This document shows positions 1-4,189 of a stretch of DNA of 5,617 bases, piece by piece. The position numbers and the translations under genes were made by a program. The notes under the pieces were generated by a model that made no database searches, had not been told where the DNA came from, and worked only from the letters and a program-made list of their open reading frames with translations. The stretch covers positions 1 through 5,617 of the forward strand of contig DAXZ01000004.1 of the NCBI GenBank assembly GCA_002506665.1. Reading direction: 5' to 3'. How positions within the stretch are numbered: position 1 is the first letter of the stretch; every line of letters begins with the position of its first letter. The DNA comes from Nitrosopumilus sp. UBA526 (GTDB taxonomy: Archaea; Thermoproteota; Nitrososphaeria; Nitrososphaerales; Nitrosopumilaceae).

Positions 1-516
1 ATGTCATTAGATAAGACCCGATTAACAGAATTTTTGCAAGTTATAGGCAAGAAATTATCCCGAAAAATCACGCTTGTGGCTGTAGGAGGGACGGCGCTTA
101 CACTACTAGACCTAAAGCAGTCAACTGAAGATATAGATTTTGTAATACCACATGGCGAGGATTTTGATGAATTTATCAGAGTAAAAGATGCCACACCTCA
201 TGGTCTTAGGATAGATGTTTGGCCAGATGGAATGGTCTTTAGTACAATGCTTCCAGATGATTATCTGACAAAGTGTATTCTATCAGATATAAAACTAGAA
301 AATATCAAACTATATTCTCTACATCCACTAGATGTTGTAATGACAAAGATTGGAAGATTAAATGATAGAGACAGGGCAGACATAACAAATTGTATGAAAA
401 AATACAACATAACCAAAGAACAGATAAGACAACGAGCAACTCAGATCAAAGTTGCAGGGTCAGAAGAGGCATATGATGTCAATTTACATGTCGTATTGAA
501 TACTGATTTTGATTAG
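1..516 (+). CDS. MNT-fold nucleotidyltransferase-like protein (DUF6036/AbiEii-like)
   Basis: A 171-residue protein with the layout of the small nucleotidyltransferase superfamily. Seen: a GG-T-A-L motif at residues 29-33, a T-E-D-I-D-F stretch carrying the D-x-D metal-binding pair (D44, D46), and a possible third acidic residue in RIDVW (D72). A K-x-x-R-x-x-x-x-RDRADI segment at about 116-128 matches the R-D-x-x-D element common after the catalytic core in DUF6036/AbiEii-type proteins. Relatives include toxin-antitoxin and abortive-infection nucleotidyltransferases, but no HEPN or AbiEi-type partner follows here, so the substrate is unknown. The ATG is the first base of the window. About 28 residues before the GG motif is usual for the family, so this may be the true start, but an upstream extension cannot be excluded. 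The last 44 bp of the gene recur twice downstream as intergenic fragments. The family fold call is fairly sure; activity is inferred. Confidence 0.82.
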   Translation: MSLDKTRLTEFLQVIGKKLSRKITLVAVGGTALTLLDLKQSTEDIDFVIPHGEDFDEFIRVKDATPHGLRIDVWPDGMVFSTMLPDDYLTKCILSDIKLENIKLYSLHPLDVVMTKIGRLNDRDRADITNCMKKYNITKEQIRQRATQIKVAGSEEAYDVNLHVVLNTDFD

Positions 517-519
517 ATT
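473..519 (+). repeat. Tail repeat, copy A (native 3' end of nucleotidyltransferase gene)
   Basis: This 47-bp segment spans the last 14 codons, the TAG stop and 3 bp beyond of the nucleotidyltransferase gene. It is identical base for base to 1032-1078 and differs at three or four positions from 1581-1627. It is probably the original copy, because it lies in the open frame of a recognisable family member and its reading (D-V-N-L-H-V-V-L) resembles the usual C-terminal end of such proteins. The other two copies have no gene body before them. Confidence 0.88.
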
Positions 520-540
520 ATACTCGGTATAATGGTGTAC

Positions 541-550
541 CTTAATATTA
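541..550 (+). promoter_or_regulatory. TATA-like box of ZR1, leaderless geometry
   Basis: CTTAATATTA begins exactly 31 bp before the ATG at 572, so its centre is about 26-27 bp upstream. Archaeal transcription normally starts 25-28 bp downstream of the TATA box centre, which puts the predicted start at or next to the A of the ATG. No Shine-Dalgarno-like GGTGA or GGAGG precedes the ATG, consistent with a leaderless mRNA. The same box and spacing recur in the other three copies. Confidence 0.6.
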
Positions 551-552
551 TG

Positions 553-564
553 AAAGTGTGCTTT
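553..564. promoter_or_regulatory. Degenerate palindrome-like element before ZR1
   Basis: AAAGTGTGCTTT occupies -19 to -8 relative to the ZR1 ATG, the same position as the perfect palindrome AAAGCATGCTTT before ZR3 and ZR4. The outer AAAG/CTTT arms are intact and the centre is changed. A site between the TATA box and the transcription start would suit a repressor, but this is inference from position and symmetry only. Confidence 0.3.
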
Positions 565-571
565 TGTGGTA

Positions 572-1018
572 ATGAAAAGATGTCCTTCCTGTAAAAGCAA
601 AAACATTGCACATTATGTGTATGGACTTCCCGCAAGTGATAAATGGAAAGAAATCAAAAAGGAGGTCGACGCAGGAAAGATAAAACTAGGAGGGTGTATG
701 ATTGGGCCCTCAGGATGGGATCCAAAGTGGAAATGCAATGATTGTGGCCGAATTGGAGGGAATATGATTTATGATGATTATTTCAAGGCGATGAAAAAGT
801 GTCCACACTGTCAAAGTAAAAACATTGCAGAGTATGTGTATGAACCGGTCATGATGGATAAAAAAATGAAAAAGAAATTAGATGATGGAAAGATAATCAT
901 CCAAAGTGGTGATCCGCCATCAGAACCTCGCAGAAAATTCAAATGCAATGATTGCCCTCTTGTTTGGAATCCAGAAGATTATGGTGTTGATTCTAGGAAT
1001 AAAATCTCCATACATTAA
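572..1018 (+). CDS. ZR1: double zinc-ribbon protein, first of four tandem paralogs
   Basis: A 148-residue protein made of two copies of a roughly 70-residue zinc-ribbon module. Module 1 has C4-P-S-C7 and C55-N-D-C58; module 2 has C77-P-H-C80 and C125-N-D-C128. The pairs are separated by an insert with Y-V-Y-G-L-P and D-x-G-K-I-x-L-G-G. Module 2 starts with MKKCP, like the N-termini of the paralogs, suggesting fusion of two single-module genes. The module resembles small uncharacterised single-ribbon proteins seen in bacteria and archaea; no function is established. There is no signal peptide or membrane segment, so it is probably cytoplasmic. I chose ATG 572 over the in-frame GTG at 566 because all four paralogs share an ATG at this point, 31 bp after the TATA-like box. 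Module 2 DNA is about 96% identical to that of ZR2. Zinc binding is inferred from the cysteines. Confidence 0.88.
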   Translation: MKRCPSCKSKNIAHYVYGLPASDKWKEIKKEVDAGKIKLGGCMIGPSGWDPKWKCNDCGRIGGNMIYDDYFKAMKKCPHCQSKNIAEYVYEPVMMDKKMKKKLDDGKIIIQSGDPPSEPRRKFKCNDCPLVWNPEDYGVDSRNKISIH

Positions 1019-1031
1019 TGATTGTAGCCAC

Positions 1032-1078
1032 ATGATGTCAATTTACATGTCGTATTGAATACTGATTTTGATTAGATT
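1032..1078 (+). repeat. Tail repeat, copy B (nucleotidyltransferase gene fragment between ZR1 and ZR2)
   Basis: A 47-bp perfect copy of 473-519, including the codons for D-V-N-L-H-V-V-L-N-T-D-F-D and the TAG stop, stranded downstream of the ZR1 stop with no gene body before it. Offset from copy A is 559 bp, which defines the period of the first repeat unit. It marks where a duplicated unit was joined. Confidence 0.9.
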
Positions 1079-1080
1079 GT

Positions 1081-1093
1081 ACTGTGTGTGTGT
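1081..1093. repeat. Short TG dinucleotide run upstream of ZR2
   Basis: A short alternating TG tract (ACTGTGTGTGTGT) lies about 10 bp before the ZR2 TATA-like box. The matching place before ZR3 (1630-1641) has a shorter version, CTTTGTGTGTA, and ZR1 lacks it. It could be a slippage site, but it is too short to say more. Confidence 0.4.
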
Positions 1094-1101
1094 AAGGGTA
1101 T

Positions 1102-1111
1102 CTTAATATTA
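1102..1111 (+). promoter_or_regulatory. TATA-like box of ZR2, leaderless geometry
   Basis: CTTAATATTA, identical to the ZR1 box, begins 31 bp before the ATG at 1133. The predicted transcription start falls at the ATG. No ribosome binding site is visible between box and ATG. The preceding purine-rich GTAAGGG could act as a BRE, and it is shared with ZR3. Confidence 0.6.
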
Positions 1112-1113
1112 TG

Positions 1114-1125
1114 AAAGCCTGCGTT
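1114..1125. promoter_or_regulatory. Degenerate palindrome-like element before ZR2
   Basis: AAAGCCTGCGTT sits at -19 to -8 relative to the ZR2 ATG. It differs at two positions from the perfect palindrome AAAGCATGCTTT found at the same place before ZR3 and ZR4. If that palindrome is an operator, this copy is probably weaker. Confidence 0.25.
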
Positions 1126-1132
1126 TGTGTTG

Positions 1133-1567
1133 ATGAAAAAGTGTCCTTCCTGTAAAAGTGAAAACATTGCAGAATATTTGTTTGGACTTCCTATGGAGAA
1201 TGAAGAACTCTGGAAGGCGGTAGACGCTGGAAAGATAATCTTGGGAGGATGTTGTGTGGGTCCAGGTGACCCAGAGTGGGAATGCAATGACTGTGGCCGA
1301 ATCGGAGGAAATGCAATGTATGATAATTATTTCAAGGCGATGAAAAAGTGTCCACACTGTCAAAGTAAAAACATTGCAGAGTATGTATATGAACCTGTCA
1401 AGATGGATAAAAAAATGAAAAAGAAGATAGATGATGGAAAGATAATCATCCAAAGTGGTGATCCGCCATCAGAACCTCGCAGAAAATTCAAATGCAATGA
1501 TTGCCCTCTTGTTTGGAATCCAGAAGATTATGGCATTGAGTCTGGGAATAAAATCTCCATACATTAA
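1133..1567 (+). CDS. ZR2: double zinc-ribbon protein
   Basis: A 144-residue paralog of ZR1 with two zinc-ribbon modules. Cysteine pairs are C4/C7 with C51/C54, and C73/C76 with C121/C124. Two further cysteines (C40, C41) follow the L-G-G motif of module 1 and could add a ligand or a redox pair. Module 1 carries F-G-L-P and D-A-G-K-I-I-L-G-G. Module 2, from M70, is nearly the same as in ZR1 and ends with the same K-I-S-I-H tail. The start is ATG 1133, 31 bp after the TATA-like box; an in-frame GTG at 1127 is less likely because it would not fit the paralogs. From 1340 on, the DNA matches the ZR1 module 2 region with 9 differences over 241 bp, while the first half is clearly more diverged. Function is unknown; zinc binding is inferred. 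Confidence 0.88.
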   Translation: MKKCPSCKSENIAEYLFGLPMENEELWKAVDAGKIILGGCCVGPGDPEWECNDCGRIGGNAMYDNYFKAMKKCPHCQSKNIAEYVYEPVKMDKKMKKKIDDGKIIIQSGDPPSEPRRKFKCNDCPLVWNPEDYGIESGNKISIH

Positions 1568-1580
1568 TGATTGTAGCCAC

Positions 1581-1627
1581 ATGATGTCAATTTACATGTC
1601 ACATTGAATGCTGATTTTGATTAGAGT
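1581..1627 (+). repeat. Tail repeat, copy C (nucleotidyltransferase gene fragment between ZR2 and ZR3)
   Basis: A third copy of the 47-bp segment, 549 bp after copy B. Relative to A and B it has GTA to ACA and ACT to GCT changes plus one change after the TAG stop. The frame and stop are kept, so it still reads as the end of the nucleotidyltransferase. Like copy B it follows directly after the conserved ZR 3' flank. Confidence 0.88.
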
Positions 1628-1648
1628 GTACTTTGTGTGTAAGGGTAT

Positions 1649-1658
1649 CTTAATATTG
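1649..1658 (+). promoter_or_regulatory. TATA-like box of ZR3, leaderless geometry
   Basis: CTTAATATTG begins 31 bp before the ATG at 1680, the same distance as in the other three copies. From this box through the first codons (1649-1692) the sequence is identical to that before ZR4. No ribosome binding site is visible. Confidence 0.6.
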
Positions 1659-1660
1659 AG

Positions 1661-1672
1661 AAAGCATGCTTT
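1661..1672. promoter_or_regulatory. Perfect 12-bp palindrome before ZR3 (candidate operator)
   Basis: AAAGCATGCTTT is its own reverse complement and lies between the TATA-like box and the predicted transcription start (-19 to -8 from the ATG). The identical palindrome occurs at the same position before ZR4, with degenerate versions before ZR1 and ZR2. A dimeric regulator bound here would be expected to block RNA polymerase recruitment. Binding is inference; the symmetry is seen. Confidence 0.4.
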
Positions 1673-1679
1673 TGTGTTG

Positions 1680-2099
1680 ATGAAAAAATGTCCTGCCTGT
1701 AAAAGTAAAAGCATTGCACAATATGTTTATGGATATGGTTTTTATTTATATTCCCTCAGAGATAAAGAAACCCAAAAAAAGATAGAGGAAGGAAAGATAA
1801 TCTTGGGAGGGTGTAGTATGTATCCAAATTTAGAACCAGAGTGGAAATGTAATGACTGTGGACTAACCACGCGTCCTTTGTATCAGATGGAAAGATGTCC
1901 ATCCTGTAAAAGTGAAAACTATACAGAATATTTTTATGACTTTTCTAATGATAAATGGGAAGAAAAAGGCGAGAGAAAGAAAGGCATTACAAAGTACAAC
2001 AAATGGGCATGCAATGATTGTGACCGTACTTGGGGGCCTATAAATAAAATAACTGATAAAATAAAGAAGGAATTCGCCCCACAAAAATCAAAGGACTAA
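1680..2099 (+). CDS. ZR3: double zinc-ribbon protein, diverged second module
   Basis: A 139-residue paralog. Module 1 has C4-P-A-C7 and C57-N-D-C60, with a longer Y-G-Y-G-F-Y-L-Y insert and E-E-G-K-I-I-L-G-G-C. Module 2 has C73-P-S-C76 and C111-N-D-C114 followed by R-T-W-G, but the usual G-K-I-x-L-G-G part is replaced by a lysine- and glutamate-rich stretch (K-W-E-E-K-G-E-R-K-K). The lysine-rich tail after about residue 120 is missing from ZR4, although the DNA downstream of ZR4 resembles it. The frame stays open upstream to 1608, but I chose ATG 1680 because it aligns with the starts of all paralogs and lies 31 bp after the TATA-like box; the upstream part would also translate the tail-repeat region. 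Function is unknown and zinc binding is inferred. Probably cytoplasmic, as no signal peptide or membrane segment is seen. Confidence 0.85.
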   Translation: MKKCPACKSKSIAQYVYGYGFYLYSLRDKETQKKIEEGKIILGGCSMYPNLEPEWKCNDCGLTTRPLYQMERCPSCKSENYTEYFYDFSNDKWEEKGERKKGITKYNKWACNDCDRTWGPINKITDKIKKEFAPQKSKD

Positions 2100-2119
2100 G
2101 ACCTCTTTTGGTAGATACT
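2080..2119. repeat. Mutase-tail repeat, derived copy between ZR3 and ZR4
   Basis: This 40-bp segment matches 2589-2630 at 36 positions plus a 2-bp gap. The second half corresponds to the 3' end of the mutase gene on the minus strand: read on that strand it gives Y-L-P-K-E-V where the mutase has Y-R-P-K-E-V-F. The gap removes the final F and stop. Homology ends just before the ZR4 TATA-like box. It is probably a fragment of the mutase gene carried along when a ZR unit was duplicated. Confidence 0.78.
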
Positions 2120-2124
2120 GCTAC

Positions 2125-2134
2125 CTTAATATTG
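2125..2134 (+). promoter_or_regulatory. TATA-like box of ZR4, leaderless geometry
   Basis: CTTAATATTG begins 31 bp before the ATG at 2156. Box, spacer and first codons are identical to those of ZR3, although the DNA further upstream is different (mutase-tail fragment instead of tail repeat). This implies that the core promoter alone moves with each ZR gene. Confidence 0.6.
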
Positions 2135-2136
2135 AG

Positions 2137-2148
2137 AAAGCATGCTTT
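2137..2148. promoter_or_regulatory. Perfect 12-bp palindrome before ZR4 (candidate operator)
   Basis: AAAGCATGCTTT again, at -19 to -8 from the ZR4 ATG, identical to the ZR3 copy. ZR3 and ZR4 share this whole stretch by descent, so identity alone does not prove selection, but placement between TATA box and predicted start fits an operator. Confidence 0.4.
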
Positions 2149-2155
2149 TGTGTTG

Positions 2156-2560
2156 ATGAAAAAATGTCCTTCCTGTAAAAGTGAAAATATTGCACAATAT
2201 AGTTATGGACTTCCGGGTAATTGGGAAGAAATCAAAAAAGAGATAGACGCTGGAAAGATAATCTTGGGAGGATGTTGTGTGAGTCCAGGATTAGACCCAG
2301 AGTGGAAATGTAATATTTGTGGCCGAATCGGAGGGGGGGTTTATGATGTCCATTATGAGATGAGAAAAGAATGCCCATCATGTCAAAGTAAAAACGTTGC
2401 AGAATATGTTTATGGAGATCCTAATGATGATAAATGGAAAGAAATCCAAAAGCAGATTGACAAGGGAAAGATAAGACTAGGAGGTAGTGATTCATCACTA
2501 GAATCTCACAGAAAGTGGGCATGTATTGATTGTGAGAAAAAGTGGGGGGTTGAAGATTAA
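2156..2560 (+). CDS. ZR4: double zinc-ribbon protein, last of the array
   Basis: A 134-residue paralog and the most regular of the four, because both modules keep the Y-G, D-x-G-K-I and L-G-G elements. Cysteine pairs are C4/C7 with C52/C55 (C-N-I-C) and C73/C76 with C123/C126 (C-I-D-C), followed by K-K-W-G. C40 and C41 follow L-G-G as in ZR2. The start at ATG 2156 lies 31 bp after the TATA-like box; the frame extends to a TTG at 2108, but that would run into the mutase-tail repeat and the promoter. Runs of seven G (2333-2339) and six G (2544-2549) lie in the coding region. The gene ends 44 bp from the convergent mutase gene. It is shorter than ZR3 at the C-terminus. Function is unknown; zinc binding is inferred from the cysteines. 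Confidence 0.87.
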   Translation: MKKCPSCKSENIAQYSYGLPGNWEEIKKEIDAGKIILGGCCVSPGLDPEWKCNICGRIGGGVYDVHYEMRKECPSCQSKNVAEYVYGDPNDDKWKEIQKQIDKGKIRLGGSDSSLESHRKWACIDCEKKWGVED

Positions 2561-2588
2561 AATTATTGGTTTGAGAAGAAAATCAGAG

Positions 2589-2630
2589 CACAAATATCAA
2601 AGAACTAAAAGACCTCTTTTGGCCGATACT
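2589..2630. repeat. Mutase-tail repeat, parent copy (3' end of mutase gene)
   Basis: This 42-bp segment covers the 16 bp before the mutase stop (plus-strand order) and the codons for E-Y-R-P-K-E-V-F on the minus strand. It is the likely source of 2080-2119, because E-Y-R near the C-terminus is a usual end for mutase large subunits. The 2561-2604 gap, which it partly overlaps, also resembles the 3' coding end of ZR3. No convincing oligo-T terminator is seen in that gap on either strand. Confidence 0.78.
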
Positions 2631-4185
2631 CTCCAAACACCTCTCGAAACACGTTGCTTATCTCACCAGTTGTAGCATACGCCTTTGCAGCAGAGACAAT
2701 ATAGGGCATTAAATTCTCATCACCCTCAGCGGCCTTTTGCATTGCATCTAGTGCTTTGCCCAGCTTTTTACCATCTCGATTAACACGCAGTTTCTTTAGT
2801 GCCTTTTTTTGCTGAATCTCAATTTTACCGTCAATTCGCAACAGTTCTGGAGGCTCTTCAACATCCACATACTTGTTTACCCCGACAATAATCCTGTCAG
2901 CATTGTCTGCCTCCTTTTTGAGGCGGTATGCATTGGCGCGTATCTCTGACTGAAAGAATCCCCGCTCAATTGCCTTGACTGACCCGCCCATCTTTTGAAT
3001 CTTTTTGAGATACATCCATACACCGTCCTCCATATTATCACACAACTCTTCCAGATAGTACGAGCCGGCAAGCGGGTCTACGGTCTTTGTGATTCCACTC
3101 TCATGTGCTACAATCTGCTGTGTTCTAAGCGCAATCTTGGCTGATTCCTGTGTGGGAAGCGCAAGGGCCTCATCTCTGGAATTTGTATGAAGTGACTGTG
3201 TACCTCCGGCAACTGCTGCCATCGTCTGTATTGCGACGCGTACAATGTTGTTGTTTGGCTGCTGTGCAGTAAGTGATTCCCCGCTGGTCTGTGTATGGAA
3301 TTTCAACTGCAGTGAGCGAGGGTTTTTTGCATGAAACATCTCTTTGAGAATCTTGGCATAGATTTTGCGTGCAACCCGGAACTTTGCAACCTCCTCAAAG
3401 AACTCGATGGTACAACAAAAGAAAAACGACAGACGTGGTGCAAAGTCGTCGATTTGCAATCCCCTATCAAGACATGTCTGAATGTATGCAATGGCATTAG
3501 CCAGTGTAAATGCAACTTCTTGGGTTGCAGTACAGCCGGCTTCCCGCATGTGATAACCTGATATAGATACAGGATACCATGATGGGACGTGTTTTGCACA
3601 ATACTCTATGACATCGCCAATTAACCTCATAGACGGCTGTGGAGGATAGATGTAGGTGTTTCTTGCAATGTACTCTTTGAGGATGTCGTTTTGTGTGGTG
3701 CCACGCAGTTCATTACTCTTGAATCCCTGTGACTCGCCTACTGCGATATAGTATGCAAGTAATGTGGATGCAGTAGAGTTTATGGTCATTGATGAACTCA
3801 CCTTGCCTAGAGGAATTCCGTCAAATGCTGTCATCATATCACGGATAGATGATATTGATACGCCCACTTTGCCCACCTCGCCTTCTGCCTGTGTCGAGTC
3901 AGGGTCATAGCCAATCTGGGTTGGCAGGTCAAATGCCATACTGAGGCCGGTCTGTCCCTTGTCCAGCATAAACTTGAACCGCTCATTTGTAAGCTTTGCA
4001 TCGCCGAATCCAGAGTACTGCCGCATAGTCCAGAACCGGTCTCGAAACATCCCGGGATGAATCCCGCGGGTAAAGGGGTACTTTGCGGCATCTTCGGCAG
4101 GTCTCGTTTTAGACTTTAGATATATCCGCTTTACTAGAAAATTAGAATCTGTAAAAAACTTTGCAGGTTTTGTTCTCTTTGTCAT
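2605..4185 (-). CDS. mcmA: Methylmalonyl-CoA mutase, large (catalytic) subunit
   Basis: A 526-residue catalytic barrel subunit that interconverts methylmalonyl-CoA and succinyl-CoA with adenosylcobalamin. Seen: Y-P-F-T-R-G-I at 36-42, R-Q-Y (Y57), P-P-Q-P-S-M-R (R187), S-G-Y-H (H212), and T-S-G-E-S-L-T-A-Q-Q-P-x-N-N at about 300-313. The Y57 and R187 positions correspond to the residues that hold the methylmalonyl carboxylate, which argues against isobutyryl- or 2-hydroxyisobutyryl-CoA mutase. The D-x-H-x-x-G B12-binding domain is absent; in archaea it is a separate small subunit, not present here. In thaumarchaea the enzyme serves the 3-hydroxypropionate/4-hydroxybutyrate cycle. The start is ATG 4185, 4 bp after the meaB stop, with a GTGAT-like ribosome site overlapping that stop, so translation is probably coupled. 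One oddity is F-F-F-C-C-T-I-E-F-F at 254-263, where relatives I recall have an N-x-H-N or G-I-G-M-N core. Confidence 0.96.
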   Translation of the reverse strand: MTKRTKPAKFFTDSNFLVKRIYLKSKTRPAEDAAKYPFTRGIHPGMFRDRFWTMRQYSGFGDAKLTNERFKFMLDKGQTGLSMAFDLPTQIGYDPDSTQAEGEVGKVGVSISSIRDMMTAFDGIPLGKVSSSMTINSTASTLLAYYIAVGESQGFKSNELRGTTQNDILKEYIARNTYIYPPQPSMRLIGDVIEYCAKHVPSWYPVSISGYHMREAGCTATQEVAFTLANAIAYIQTCLDRGLQIDDFAPRLSFFFCCTIEFFEEVAKFRVARKIYAKILKEMFHAKNPRSLQLKFHTQTSGESLTAQQPNNNIVRVAIQTMAAVAGGTQSLHTNSRDEALALPTQESAKIALRTQQIVAHESGITKTVDPLAGSYYLEELCDNMEDGVWMYLKKIQKMGGSVKAIERGFFQSEIRANAYRLKKEADNADRIIVGVNKYVDVEEPPELLRIDGKIEIQQKKALKKLRVNRDGKKLGKALDAMQKAAEGDENLMPYIVSAAKAYATTGEISNVFREVFGEYRPKEVF

Positions 4186-4189
4186 ATAA

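Noticed and set aside
550..594. Short open frame M-K-V-C-F-C-G-N-E-K-M-S-F-L overlapping the ZR1 start, with a similar one at 1111 before ZR2
   Set aside because: It would start within the TATA-like box, upstream of the predicted transcript start, and is lost before ZR3 and ZR4 where the ATG is changed. It is best explained as promoter sequence.
1031..1051. Weak inverted repeat ACATG ... CATGT within the tail repeat as a hairpin terminator
   Set aside because: The arms are only 5 bp with an 11-bp loop and no T tract directly after; archaeal terminators are mainly T-rich tracts, so support is insufficient.
1109..1453. Long minus-strand open frames across the ZR genes (1072-1287, 1109-1453, 1863-2084)
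   Set aside because: They mirror conserved ZR coding sequence, show no family features, and have low-complexity, hydrophobic-aromatic composition typical of antisense shadows.
473..1627. Reading the 47-bp repeats as a CRISPR array or insertion-sequence ends
   Set aside because: There are only three copies, spaced by about 550 bp holding genes, with no short unique spacers, no transposase, and no inverted-repeat pair or target-site duplication. They are explained by tandem duplication.
1608..1679. N-terminal extension of ZR3 by 24 residues (and of ZR4 from 2108 by 16)
   Set aside because: The added residues come from repeat and promoter DNA, differ between the two genes further upstream, and are absent in ZR1 and ZR2. 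The shared ATG at the M-K-K-C-P start is the better choice.
3303..3599. Other-frame open frames inside the mutase and meaB genes (2877-3071, 3303-3599, 3331-3561, 3834-4091, 4161-4490, 4471-4683, 4578-4853) and 5402-5608
   Set aside because: They overlap well-supported genes with clear motifs, and none has a recognisable domain or start context.
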